Part shown: positions 1 through 12,196 of the stretch, piece by piece | How the letters are laid out: each line of letters opens with the position of its first letter | Position numbering within the stretch: position 1 is the first letter of the stretch | NCBI GenBank assembly: GCA_944989445.1 | Contig: CALYLW010000329.1 | Coordinates: 338,510 to 402,509, forward strand | DNA from: Ampullaceana balthica | Taxonomy: Eukaryota; Mollusca; Gastropoda; Lymnaeidae | Length of the DNA stretch: 64,000 nucleotides | Direction: 5' to 3' | Position numbers and translations under genes: made by a program | Notes under the pieces: generated by a model | What the model saw: only the letters and a program-made list of their open reading frames with translations | What the model was told of the DNA's origin: nothing | Database searches by the model: none

Positions 1-544
1 CTTACTTCCACATGAAATTCCACCTCTTACTTACTCCCCATCAAATGGCACTTCTCCCCGCCCCCCTCCCCCCCTCCCCCCTCCCCTCCACCACACACAC
101 ACACAAATCGAATCCCACTTAGTCAAGACTCAACTTCAAAATCCCATTTACTGCTCATGACTCGTGAAACTAATCTAAAAGCGAGACTGACCAGAGGGGG
201 GAGTTCCTCGCCGAGTCCAAACTCGTTGACCTCCCGTTGGTGACCTGTCCGTGTCATTCTGATCTCCGCACGCCCCGATACATCGGGCCAGCAAGTCCCG
301 AGGTGGTGGACAAATGGACAAAGTGGCCACTAGCTTTAGTCACCACCGTCCCCGGATGTGGCGAGATAGCCTCGGGAATCTTAACTGATCAGAGGTTCAA
401 AAACTGTATTAGAGAGGGTCATTATTTTATGGGTTTTATACATTATTTGTATAATGTAGCGCAATCATGAATTTTGAAGTTTAATCAAACTATACGACAA
501 TCTTTTTTGAAAAAATAAAAAGTTTCATACGTGTCAATGTGCAA
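1..544. other. Unannotated lead-in with C-rich and CA microsatellite
   Basis: The first 110 bases contain a C-rich run followed by a short CA tract near 90-105. The rest, including a short open frame at 237-470, shows no recognisable domain, repeat or RNA gene. Confidence 0.5.
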
Positions 545-1075
545 CTTGGGGATGATGTAGGGTCTCTGGAAACACCACGGTTGGGGGGTGGGGGAGTTGT
601 AGGGTCTCTGGAAAGACCGCGGTGTGGGGGGGAGGTAGGGTCTCTGGACACGGGTGTCTCTGGACACACCACGGTTGGGGGGGGGGAGGTAGGGTCTCTG
701 GAAAGACCGCGGTGTGGGGGAGGTAGGGTCTCTGGAAAGACCACGGTGTGGGGGGTAGGGTCTCTGGACACACCACGGTTGGGGGGGAGGTAGGTTCTCT
801 GGAAACACCACGGATGGGGGGGGAGGTAGGGTCTCTGGAAAGACCGCGGTGTGGGGGGGAGGTAGGGGTCTCTGGAAAGACCGCGGTGTGGGGGAGGAGG
901 TAGGGTCTCTGGAAAGACCACGGTGTTGGGGGGAGGTAGGGTCTCTGGAAAGACCGCGGTGTGGGGGGGGGGAGGTAGGGTCTCTGAACATACCGTGGTG
1001 TGGGGGGGGTAGGGTCTCTAGACAGACCACGGTGGGGGGGGGGAAGTAGGGTCTCTGGACAGACGGGGGTGGTTA
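545..1075. repeat. G-rich minisatellite, about 36-50 bp units
   Basis: About a dozen units begin with a gtagggtctctgga core, continue with aagaccgcgg or acaccacgg, and end in a run of five to nine G. Unit length varies with the G run and with small deletions. Each unit holds a short inverted repeat (GGTCT...AGACC) next to the G run, so one strand could form G-quadruplexes or hairpins. Proline/arginine-rich frames on the minus strand and glycine-rich frames on the plus strand are products of the repeat. Seen directly in the sequence. Confidence 0.9.
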
Positions 1076-2390
1076 ATGTAGTGATGTCCTTCCATGAACT
1101 TCACATGTCACCCTGCGCTTATTCCCGTCCTTGGAGGGCTTTGTTGCTAGTAAAGAATAAAAGAAAATTCAATTGTGTGTAATCGTGTGTGAGACTAGGT
1201 GAAACGGTGCGTGGCGTCAACTTTTTTTCGGTGGCAATTTTTCGTTGGAACTCGCTTGTCAAAGACGAGAAAATACATTTAAAAAAATTGGATTGATGAC
1301 TTAATAACAATTCAAATAATTAACGAACAATCAAATTTAATTAAAGCTGTGGCCCGATAGATTGCTATTTTTTTTAAAAAAAATAACAGACTCCATATTG
1401 TTCCTCGATGGAATACTCTCTGTGGATTTCCACTTGATCGGTCTCAGAGGCGACGCCGATGTGTTTCGATTGAGTGTGATGTGAGCATATCTGATAACTG
1501 CAGGGGGCGGGGGGGATCTCAAGTGGAAACAGTCGTTACAGAATCTGCGCAACCCCTCCGGCCCCGCATCTAGGGCACCCTGTCGCTCTCGAGGTCCTGT
1601 TGGGAACGAGAGCCCCCGAGAGCCAGGAAGACCCATTAACTAAATACTGCCTGGCACTTGAGCTATTAACTCCCCTTTGACCGGACCGCATGAGTAAAGA
1701 CATCGGCCATTACTTCACTGTTACAGATAAACACCGCGCTCATAAACCGAGCCATCTGCCGAGGGCAGAAGTGTCCGGCCCTGTACGCTGACTCCACGGT
1801 CTGTCTTTGAAGCACTTATCGCAGCACAAGGATTGTTTGTTGTCTGAATCCGTAAACCGTACTTGTCAGACCTGACCAGGGGCGGCCCTGGTGGTCCTTA
1901 ATTGTGGGGGTCCACGTGTTGCCAGGGTGTAAATTTGCACAAGTGCGCACCTCGGTTCGCGCTAACAGTTAAACAAACAAGTTTTACGATCTCGTTATGG
2001 AAGATATGGCATGGGGACTTCCACGGCAAGGTCAACCGGATGTGAACTTTCGGTCAACACTGGCAAGATTAGCTAGAGACGTAATTGGAAGTTCAAGATG
2101 TAAAAATAAAATAATTTTTAAATGAAATCTTCATATAATAACCCCCCACAAATTCCACACTCTTTTAAAAAAAACTGTAAAATACTTCTTTTTTTTTATT
2201 GATAAGATAGTTTCGTTCGTACGTCTACGTTATACATGTTACATGCACTGGAAAACTCATTTATCTGAAAGTTAACTCATATCGTCTTCATCAAAACTGA
2301 ATAAAGTTTCAACAAGTGAAGTAGTAAATATCAATAATACCTATACATGTACTAGTATTTATGTTTTCAAAATTGTCCCCACTTTATTCT
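1076..2390. other. No supported gene; mixed single-copy-looking DNA
   Basis: A GC-richer patch lies at about 1430-1650. An isolated TIR-like string caggggcggccctgg lies near 1877, with no matching right end found nearby. No domain or RNA gene was recognised. Confidence 0.4.
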
Positions 2391-2395
2391 GAGCA

Positions 2396-2484
<89 letters not shown>
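2391..2484. repeat. TA dinucleotide microsatellite
   Basis: About 90 bases of almost pure TA repeats, with a few TATTA interruptions. It is flanked by ordinary AT-rich sequence. The tyrosine/isoleucine frames over it are artefacts. Confidence 0.95.
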
Positions 2485-2485
<1 letters not shown>

Positions 2486-5059
2486 TGCCAAATACGTCAC
2501 TTCCTCTGTTCCCACACGTTGTAGTGCGGTGTTGCACGATAACTTCTGAGAGATTCCATCCCACGATCACAAAGTGGAGACAACTTTAGGCCTCTCGCTG
2601 TTAAGTTCCTGCTGGTGGCTTCCCCTGGTGATAAATTTCTCGCCGAGCCTCGAAATAAATATTAGAATTTTAAGAATGGCCCGAACGTTGGCTGGGAAAG
2701 AAATCTTATCATTCCATTTCCGTGGCTCGACCTTGGTCAATGTCATTTCATAATCTACTTCCCTCAAACCTTGTCTACGGGAGTGGGGGAGATGGGTGGG
2801 GGGGGGAGGGCGAGTAAGATGAGTTTCGTCTGAAAGCTGATGTTGGATTTCAGCCATTTGTTTCATGAACACTGATCATTAACTTTATCACACAAAATCT
2901 GCTGGTTGGGTTGGCCTCAGGTTGCACAGATTTTCACAGAATTGGACTTCCAACAACTGTGACGTCATTCCTTGAATGGAACCCAGGTCTCGTTTTCACG
3001 ACCACGCCTCGGACGCCGATTGACACGAGCGGTGATAGATAACTCGGAAAACACTTGGCGCACCGTCAGCTAATAGTCACGTCTGTTCCCGTGTTTTCAC
3101 ATCGCATCGTGCCCTTTTCTCCATGCGGCTCCAGTAGTGTGCATCCCCCGTGCGCACCCGCGCCGCGCCATTAGCGTTTATTAGCGAGGTGGTAGCAACA
3201 CGTTCGGTCAATCGGTGCTCACGCTAATTGATTCGTTTCTAACGTGTCGGAATAAAAAAATAATCTTTTTGGCGGTTGTTTTAATCGATAGCTATTCCCC
3301 CCTAACGAGCCGCGATGAATGGCCCGTGTACCTTTTTGTGTTAGAGATTTTACTTCCATAAATCTTAGTGTTAATGACGTCAACATTGGATAAGGGAATT
3401 GTAAATGTTTTTGTTTTGTTCTTTTTATTATTTTTATTTTTTTTTGTTAACATTTCCATTTGGGTTTTTAACACCGTAAACGAAAAATTTGTTGGGGGTA
3501 AAAGAAAGAAAAAATGTTGTGTCAAAGAAGCTTTCTTTCTAAAATAATTTTCATCTCTTAGAAAATAAAAATGGGTACTGGAGCCCGAAAATAGAAAATA
3601 ATTTGAGATCTATGTTGGTCGATTTCGCTAAGCAAGTCTAAAGTGTACATTGTTAAGTTAGGATATAGCCCTGCAGCTCAAGAAAACTATTCAATTTATC
3701 CTAAATTCGGGACAGATTTCGAGAGAGAAAAAAACATCAGCAGAAAAGCATCGCCAGGAAGTAAATGGGGGAAAAAACTCGTCTCACTGGGCATGTTTTC
3801 TCAACAGTTTGTGTTTTAGTAATCTCTACAAAAAATGTCCCATATGTTTCTTAACCTCCACAAACATACGATATTTGTTTATTCTTCCCCATGACCACTT
3901 GGCGAATGTGGTACAAATCTTTCATTTCGGGGTGGGGGGCGGGGGGCTCTTTATAAATATGAAGTTTACCAATTTATAAATAATAATAACAACAAAACCA
4001 AGACAAAAAAATGCATCTTTTTTCATGTTCACGCATGCAATGCTTAATCACTTCAATGATATTTTATATATGTAATGTTTTGACAAAACGAAATGAACAG
4101 AATCCTTACTCCGGGCTATGACAATACATTTCTGAACTCTACTCGCCGGGCGCGGTTAGGGTGGAGCGTATTTATTATTTATAAAAAGTTTTAAATCAAA
4201 ATGACCAAGTTAATGACGTCGCCAAATGAGAGTGGCGCCGCGCGGTCCCTTGGTTGTCTGGGTGAGTGAGCGGATCTGAAATTGAGCTGGTATTTGACTC
4301 ACGTCATTCAATCTAGTGTGCACCATCGAACCAACGCCACAAGGACGGGAGTCAAGCCTAAATTTAGGTGCCAGACCGCCACCCCCCAAGCCACGCCACC
4401 GTCCGATAAGATACCCCCACCACCCTTTATGGGATCAGCTCGTTACTCCCCAGGTAGCTTTTCGCCCCCCCCCCTTTTTTTTTCAAACATCGTTGATGTC
4501 AGGACAACCTGAACTTGCTCCTATCGACCGCAGGGCGATCTGCAAAGGTAACTCACTTTTAACAGTGGTTCTGGTGTTGTTTTAGTGTACCGTTTGAAGC
4601 TAGGGTGAGGGGGTGTGGGTAGAATGAATACAGAAGCGTCGAGATTGTTTACAGATTATCTAACGATGAAAGTAAATTAATAATGAGACATGTTTTGTTG
4701 TTGTTTGTTTTTTGTGTTTTTTTGGGGGAATAAGTTCCTGTGTTTAGCAAAAACACCATTCATTTAAACAATCATTTCTTAATTTACAAAAATAATAATA
4801 ATTTAGACTTACACTTACAGATGTTTTCAAAAATGATTTTGTTTTCAGTAGGACAACCCAAAACTTTTGAAAAAAACATGTTAATCTAGTTTTATTGACC
4901 TTTGCGATATCATAACCCGGTAGGAATTTTATGCTGCAGTGAACGTTGCTATTCCTTTTTGATATAGATTCAGTCTCATCTTTTTGCGGACAGCTGGTTG
5001 AAGTTTCACCGTCATTTGCGGGTCAGTGGACTTAAACTATAAACTCAGATCAGGTTGAG
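2485..5059. other. No supported gene
   Basis: AT-rich DNA with short homopolymer runs. Short open frames on both strands carry no recognisable domain. A C run followed by a T run lies at about 4465-4482. Confidence 0.4.
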
Positions 5060-5652
5060 ACACAGGTCACCATATTCCCACACAGGTCATCATATTCCCA
5101 CACAGTTCATGATATTCCCACACAGTTCATCATATTCCCACACAGTTCATCATATTCCCACACAGTTCATCATATTCCCACACACACAGTTCATCATATT
5201 CCCACACAGTTCATCATATTCCCACACAGTTCATCATATTCCCACACAGTTCATCATATTCCGACACAGTTCATCATATTCCCACACAGTTCATCATATT
5301 CCGACACCGATCATCATATTATCACACAGTTCATCATATTCCCACACAGTTCATCATATTCCGACACCGTTCATCATATTACCACACAGTTCATCATATT
5401 CCCACACAGTTCATCATATTCCCACACAGTTCATCATATTCCGACACAGTTCATCCTATTCCCACACAGTTCATCCTATTCCGACACAGTTCATCCTATT
5501 CCGACACAGTTCATCATATTCCCATACATTTCATCATATTCCCACACAGGTCATCATATTCCCATACATTTCATCATATCCCCACACAGGTCATCATATT
5601 CCCACACAGGTCATCATATTCCCATACAATTCATCATATCCCCAACACAGGT
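5060..5652. repeat. 20-bp minisatellite, about 29 units
   Basis: The unit is approximately cacacagttcatcatattcc. Near-identical units fill the middle, and diverged ones (cccataca, cacaggtcat) increase towards the right end. A CA-slippage insertion interrupts it near 5165. A 201-residue Ser/His/Ile/Pro frame crosses it, because three 20-bp units make 60 bases and keep the frame open. I regard that frame as non-coding. Confidence 0.95.
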
Positions 5653-6392
5653 CACATTAACCCAACAATATATCAAACTGAAAATAATGCATTCAGCAAA
5701 GATTGTAAAGAGCGAAAAACTGAAAGTTCATATTTGGTTTAATCATTCAGGTAATCCTTTGAGCATTCCTTTCGTTTTCTCACCTTCTCAAATAAACCAA
5801 CAGTACAACCTGGCTTAAATAACTGTACCTTAATCCTTTTAACACACGTGTAGCTGTGTTAGGCGTGACACTGACCTTGTGATGTGCTTCACGTAGTCCT
5901 GATACACAGTCGAAGGTAGACGTGGTAGACTTTAGTGTGTCCACTGAGTCCCAGTCCTTCAGAACAGATTGCTGTACATCTTGTCAAAACTTTTGGCAGT
6001 GACCTCCTATGATAAAATGGGGTGGGGATACACGGAGGAAGAGCTGACAAGACAAAGACGTGCATTTAAGTGCTGACGCCATGTCTATACAACAACAAAT
6101 CACATGTTACTAGACACATCTTTGAATCACTGTAAATGAAGAGGCGTGAAAGAGACGCGCCTCTGCCACCAAGGTCGATAAGAAAGGAAATAGATTTAAA
6201 AAATGGATTTTTACAGTCGTCGGCTGACAAGAATTCTCAGAGCCTTAGAAATCTTCATGAAAATCAAAACTTTCCCGTAACATCAAATTCACACAGAGCC
6301 AGAAACTATATAAATAAAATGAGTTATCTAGATTTTCTGAATTTACTTTCAATTGTGATGAGCTACATAATTAAAACGATTCAGAGAAGAAA
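5653..6392. other. No supported gene
   Basis: A 116-residue frame at 6136-6486 has unbiased composition and one hydrophobic stretch, but it runs into the fold-back element arm that starts near 6393. No domain was recognised. Confidence 0.35.
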
Positions 6393-6835
6393 CCATATAT
6401 GCGGTTCACCGACAAAACGGCCCCCGGACATAACGCCCCCGACAAACCGGCCCTGGACTAATAGATGTACTAATAGTAAAATGTAAAATCAAAAACTGTA
6501 TTCGTATTTTTACTCACCTATTCAGTGTCAGGTTTGGCTCACAATTAAACAATAATAATGACATCACAAGAGTGGATTTAAATAGCCTTTACGCGAAATG
6601 GTTCCTAAGTCACGGTTGTTTGTTGACAAGAAACAATAAAATAACATCGCAAGAAATATTTTTGAAATTTACCACTTTTTTTTTACTGTCGAAAAAGTTG
6701 ACAAAAGCTTAAAATGAAAAAAAAATGATTTTGTTAAAAAATGTTAACATTTTTTTGGGCCGTTTTGACCGTGGCCGTTATGTCGGGGCCGTTTCCCCGT
6801 GCCCATTTTGACAGTCACCCACATATCCATATGCT
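6393..6835. mobile_element. Fold-back or MITE-like element with long imperfect inverted arms
   Basis: The left arm (about 6393-6455) contains aaaacggcccccggacataa. The right arm (about 6757-6833) read in reverse complement contains aaacggccccgacataacgg. Both arms end in a catat-rich string (catatatgcgg on the left, catatccatatg on the right). Inside each arm the motifs gacaaa and acggcccc recur. No open frame of transposase type lies between the arms. The inverted arms are seen directly; assignment to a non-autonomous DNA transposon is inference, and no clear target-site duplication was found. Confidence 0.6.
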
Positions 6836-7104
6836 TTACATAATCCACCCGCGGGTTTTTTGTTTTTGTTTTTTGTGGGTTTTTTTGGAGAGAGAGATTA
6901 CCGACAATCCTCACCGCGACATGTAAACAGGGTTACTCTCGTCCCGATGACGTCATCGGGGTGTCCCGAGGGAATGATAACGCAAATATCGCCGGATCCG
7001 CCCCTGCATACCCTGCTCGATGCACGACGACGCCTTCCGGCCTAGCTACTTATTAACGGGGCCACGATTTATGGCCAACTCGTGTAGGGCGGACGCAGGT
7101 TTTT
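6836..7104. other. No supported feature
   Basis: Mixed sequence with short GC-rich patches near 6950-7030. Nothing recognised. Confidence 0.4.
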
Positions 7105-7395
7105 CTAATCACTGACAACTCCCTTGTGACAAGCAGTGGAGAATCCTGTCGACAGAGAGACCATTTTGTATGGATAGTTGAAATGCCATGTATCTCTTGG
7201 CTGAGAGCGTGATGGTTTTTTTTTATCCTTTATTTCTTCTTTTTCCCTCCTCTTGATTTTCACAGGAACTTTTTTCTTGACTCTATAATCTGGCGGAATC
7301 TTATCTTTAGTGTCGGTGTTGTGATGCTCAAGAATCCTGTCTACCTCGCGGATGGATTTCAACGCTGCAGCCAGAGACTGGAGATGAGGCACCAA
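7105..7395 (-). CDS. Candidate exon or open frame of unknown function, Lys/Glu-rich
   Basis: A non-repetitive 96-residue minus-strand frame. Its first 30 residues could form an amphipathic helix (IREVDRILEHH), followed by a strongly basic/acidic stretch (KVPVKIKRREKEEIKDKKK). Just upstream on the same strand, at about 7380-7395, the sequence ctcatctccag resembles a splice acceptor. No family was recognised and no partner exon was identified. It could equally be a chance frame. It is listed because its composition is unlike the repeat-derived frames around it. Confidence 0.2.
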   Translation of the reverse strand: MVPHLQSLAAALKSIREVDRILEHHNTDTKDKIPPDYRVKKKVPVKIKRREKEEIKDKKKPSRSQPRDTWHFNYPYKMVSLSTGFSTACHKGVVSD

Positions 7396-7986
7396 GGGAT
7401 ATCACTCTCGCTATTTAAAAAAAAAGTAATATCGTGAGGGACTATTGGAAGGTTGAGAGTTGCCATCCTTGGCTGATGCATTTTCGAGTCGATGCTCTTG
7501 GCGCCCAGAGTGGCGCGACGCTGTCTAGTTTGTTTATAAAAGTTTAACAATGGGTCTGACCGAAATATGCGCGTTTTCTTGGGAGAGGGTATGAACACGT
7601 TACAGCAAACTTATAACTTTTAATAAGGTTTCCCCAAATCGCTTTGGTTTTAAAAAAAATAAAAAAATAATGATTGGTAGTTTATAAATACTCGATTGGT
7701 TTTATAAAACATTTTTACTTTCCTTGTGTCTTGTCATCAATCATCTTCTTTTTTGTCTCACTTCTGGAATAGATAGACACCGTGTGTTTGCTTACCACTT
7801 TGATGATCAAACAAATCATTGAACACAGACATCAGAATATATAGATGTGGTTTGATTATTTGGAAAAAAAAAGATTTGAAATGCCTAGATCTCTAACTTT
7901 CTTTGTTTTGTTGTTGTTGTTGAAAGTTAAGTGACACAATATAAAAAAAAACAACAAGAAGAAATAAAAACTCTAATGAGTATTTC
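7396..7986. other. No supported gene
   Basis: AT-rich, with A and T runs and a short gtt repeat near 7905-7920. No feature supported. Confidence 0.4.
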
Positions 7987-8622
7987 AACGCAATTTCCAA
8001 GAAGGAATTTCCGATTTTTTATCAAGGGAAATCATTCTAGATTACAATAAAAGTCGATTCAAATAAGTAGTTGTGACACTAAACACAACATGACGTCATA
8101 TCCCCTCACGCTACATCACACCAAGAATGTGTCAATATAATGCGCACCACGCAACAATCTAACATAAGCATTCACAAAGCGGGAAAACCCCATTAACTAT
8201 CATTCTAGATTACATTAAAAGTAATTTCAAATCAATAATTTTGAAACTAAACAAAACAATTGCTTTCAAAAATTGCTTCTAAAATTACGGGAGTCGAACG
8301 ATGCCATTGTATACTGACGGTCATATTTTAACATTGTTCTAAATATTGTTAGCTATTGTTTCACGTCTGTTTCAACCCGATAGATGTTATGGTTGGCGAG
8401 AAATTGACAAAATACTGATATTTTTCGGGTTTTTGGATTTTCCAGGAAATCCAGTAAACCTTTTCGGTATTTTTTTGGCCGTTGCACATCCTTGGGACCT
8501 CCTTAGCATATTTGCAAAATTCCCCGAACCCTCTATCTGGTATGTTTCAGGAGGAGTTTCATGAGCAAGCGTTACAGACATTTCGAATCTATAAGCGCAA
8601 TTTTTCCAAAGGAAATTGCGTT
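7987..8622 (+). mobile_element. Dispersed TIR element, copy 1 (636 bp)
   Basis: The ends are perfect 12-bp inverted repeats, aacgcaatttcc on the left and ggaaattgcgtt on the right. The right terminus also forms a local hairpin with the string cgcaatttttcc at about 8596-8607. A diverged copy lies in opposite orientation at 57398-57904, sharing blocks such as gagaaattgacaaaat and aaattacgggagtc. In this copy the block atcattctagattaca occurs twice, near 8030 and 8202, so it carries an internal duplication or an insertion of about 170 bp absent from copy 2. No transposase frame is visible. Superfamily and TSD could not be fixed. Confidence 0.7.
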
Positions 8623-8775
8623 AAAAAACTTTTCTTGAACCATTTTAGGTATATCAGACAAACAACAACATTCGTTAGGGACTCAGTACTCCGTCGCGGA
8701 ACTTTAATTAGATGTTGGTATTTCTGAAGTTGTCAATTCTCTTCAGTCTAATGCCGTCCTTTGGTTCATTTATAC

Positions 8776-9113
8776 ATCACTAACCCACCGCCCGTCATCA
8801 CTATTCACATCACTAACCCACCGCCCGTCATCACTATTGACATCAATAACCCACCGCCCGTCATCACTATTCACATCACTAACCCACCGCCCGTCATCAC
8901 TATTGACATCACTAACTTACCGCCCGTCATCACTATTCACATCACTAACCCACCGCCCGTCATCACTATTAAACATCACTAACCCACCGCCCGTCATCAC
9001 TATTCACATCACTAACCCACCGCCCGTCATCACTATTAAACATCACTAACCCACCGCCCGTCATCACTATTCACATCACTAACCCACCGCCCGTCATCAC
9101 CATTCACATCACT
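8776..9113. repeat. 33-bp minisatellite, about 10 units
   Basis: The unit is built on cactaacccaccgcccgtca followed by tcactattcacat. Variants read ttgacat or ttaaacat at the junction, giving 33- or 34-bp units. The period is mostly divisible by three, so Pro/Ile/Thr/His frames stay open across it. These are artefacts. Confidence 0.95.
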
Positions 9114-12029
9114 AACCCCCAGATACACATTCAACCCACTAAACCCCTGCCCTCATGCACTTTCTCTTTTCACGCACACCTACGATTTTTTTAATTTCAC
9201 TTGTCTCCTGAAACTGTTTCCTACACCCTATTACCGAAAGCTCAAATGATATCTCAGGGGCCACAGATAGAATAACTTTAAAAAAATTATTTTTCATATT
9301 GCGCCACTTTCGTGATGTAAGTAGATGTCTTCCCCGAATACCTGGTGGTGTGTGTGTGTATGTTTAATTTGTGTGTTTAATGTGGGGTGGGGGTGTGTTT
9401 CTTGTAGACTTTAATGAAGCAAGGCGTTAAATTTAGCAGTTATATGTTTGATGGAGTGTTTGATGTGTGAACTGACCACAAGAAAGCTCAAACATGACAT
9501 TGCTCCTACCGGAATAGTACTTCTAGCAACTTAACTGTCATTAACAATGTCATTGATGACACACACTAAATCAGGTTTTTATATATATATACATTTTGAT
9601 TAAATATATAACTCTTTTTATTCAGTTTTCGGATTTTTTAATTAATTTATTTATTTATTTTTACTAAATGGCACTGAAAAATATCGCATTAAATTTTATT
9701 ACCATGTGCAAGTCTCTACAAATGTAACGTGGAAGCGCAAATCATTTTTTTTTAAAAGGCATTAAAAATTTATCTTTTGTTATGATTTAGTGTTACGGAA
9801 ATAACACCAACATTTTGACTTGGTGTTCGAATAGGGAATCGAGTACCATAGTCGGAGACTCACATGGATCGAGGCCGATGGAAAGGATACGATACAGCAG
9901 ACACGGCTAACACGAGAACAAGGCGATGTAAGCCGGAAGTACATGAAAGTCGAAACCAGCACAATCGCGAGTGGCAGAAGAGTTACGTCCAGGTACCGGT
10001 ATAGCCACCGCAATCACGGCTATCTTATGGCATGCTTCCCCCGTACCCCCAAGGAGGCCTGCTCCACCTGTTACCTGTGAGAGGCCTGGAGCAGGTGTGG
10101 GGGGGGGGCAATAAGACACGAACGGGTAATTAGTTGACATTTCATCCACTTAGGCGTTAGTTGGATACTGAATGCGGACGCCGACGTAGCATGGGTTCGG
10201 TAAAGTTATACAAGCCCTCGAGCGGAGCTCAGTGAAGATATTTAGTAAACACTTCAAATTTGATGTTTATTTGATTGCTACCAACAACTATGGCTTCACG
10301 AGGAAAAAAGGAATTTTTGATTAGGGACTGTGAGCTTCGACGACTGCGGGAGATTTCGCATTCCGAAACAACTTTTTATTTCCATGGAAACATACAAAAA
10401 TCATGTTCCGAATATTGATTTTCATGATATTTTTTTTAGAGAACTAAAAACAATTTCAGCTATTTCGAAAAATCGAAGGGCCGAATCCCGAGTTTACGTA
10501 TCGAATCCACATTTCTTTTTAAATATTTCTTTTTCTTTAACGATATTTCCAGTCAAGTCGTCTGCTGTTGCCTGGTTGGTTTCGTTGTTATATACAGCCA
10601 GCAGGTGCGAGGACGACTTCTTTAACGTGTGACGAGTGCCTGGCCACTTTATTGGTTCCAAAGTATGATGAGTCCTCAGTCATTAGTTCAGATGTTGAAT
10701 GTTTTTGTATCCAGAAGTCATTCCCCGCATGCCATGCCGTCGGTCTAATGACGCAGTCACTGACATCACAACGACACCGGCACCATGGTGTCATTTATGT
10801 GTGTTCCCGACAGGCTAGACTTCGATCACAGAGACACGTAGATTAGAAATGTCTAAGACTAGAAAAGTTCGTTGGTAGGTTGTGAAAGAACTTAAGTGAA
10901 GTCAACGGGAGTACAAAAATGCCTTAAAATGCTATAAATAGATCAAGCAAAAAAAGTTATGTTTTTCTCATCTCCATGACTTTAATTGGTAAGTCCCTTT
11001 GTCTCGCCTCGCCTCGCTGCAAATAGCGTACAAATTGGCTCGTCAATTATGTATGGCTTTGTTTTCTTCATTTTTATTTGGGTATTCGCATAAAGATCTT
11101 TTCCTTTGAAATACAAAAATAAAGTTTATTTTCTATATGGCTTTTAACTGATAGAATTTATGGTATTTTAAAAAAAACTTATTTTCAATCAAACCTTTTA
11201 GTTTGGCTTGAATTTCAACACTCGGCTGTAGCTCTGAACGTTTGAAAAAATTAATACACTTTCCATGATTGACACAACCAAATAAGTAATATTTTGTGTG
11301 TGTGTGTCATTGTATGATTTAATTAAAACCGGATGACATGGAGAAACTTTATTAAAACTAACATTCTTTAGAATTTTACCCCCAACAGAATGACGTCGAG
11401 TTTTATTTCCGGTCCTAGTGCATCCTTTGCAACATTTATAGACACTTCCGAATGTCTTCCCAAGAAGATACTTTACATATCCCACATTAAACAAATCAAC
11501 TTCTGCGCTAAAGTTTGCCCAGGTTTTTTAATGTGCGCGTTAGTTAAAAGGGGGGGGTGGAGAGTATGGGAAACCCCCGCTACCTGACGCGAACCATGAT
11601 GTAAATGTAGCATTTAATTGTCAATGAAATTTGAAATGTAAACTTTTCGAGTTACAAGTGACGTCACCGAATCATCACGTGACTGCACGCGATGAGTTCT
11701 TGCCCTCGTCTCAACCTCGCTACCTTTCTGTCTCGGAATCAATGCATTCCACCAGCTCGTTGCCCTGATGTTTATAAACAACAGGCAAACAATGTGGCAT
11801 CTCAGCTCGTCCCCGTGGTAAAATATCAGCTGTTTCAAGTTCTTTGACCCAAAAAATTTCGGCCATTCCAGATTTTTTTCACCTCTTATTCTTTCCCGTG
11901 AGTCATTTCAAGGCATTGAACAGATTCAAGGATGAGGTAAAAAAAATATTCTTTAATGATTTAGTTTTTGCCACTCGTTAAATCTTTCTTCTTTTTTATA
12001 CTTCATTATAAAAGAAAGTTATTTTGCAC
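9114..12029. other. Long stretch with no supported gene
   Basis: About 2.9 kb of mixed AT-rich DNA with short TG runs (9350, 11300), a TA run (9580) and a T-rich patch (9640). Short frames at 9780-10149, 10330-10846 and 11198-11587 show no recognisable domain and overlap each other on opposite strands. Confidence 0.4.
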
Positions 12030-12158
12030 TCCCTGTACATGTTACATTGTCATCTCTGTACATGTTACATTGTCATCTCTGTACATGTTAAATTGTCATC
12101 TCTGTACATGTTACATATTCATCTCTGTAGATGTTACATTGTCATCTCTGTACATGTT
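12030..12158. repeat. 23-bp minisatellite, target of the LINE insertion
   Basis: About five and a half units of gtacatgttacattgtcatc plus tct, with an exact 23-bp spacing between successive gtacatgtt cores (for example 12035 and 12058). The array stops at the LINE junction. Its last 12 bases (12147-12158, tctgtacatgtt) are one copy of the LINE target-site duplication. Confidence 0.9.
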
Positions 12159-12196
12159 GTTGTTGAGCCTTCTCGTCCATGAGGGGCATCTACCGA

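Noticed and set aside
5060..5652. Possible CRISPR-like array
   Set aside because: Contiguous tandem units without unique spacers, in a eukaryotic-style genome. The same holds for every other array in the window.
5055..5660. 201-residue His/Ser/Ile/Pro frame
   Set aside because: Translation of the 20-bp array; three units make a 20-residue repeat with no coding signature.
8596..8622. Helitron 3' hairpin
   Set aside because: A hairpin is present, but the end is ttaaaa rather than a CTRR terminus and the element has inverted ends, which Helitrons lack.
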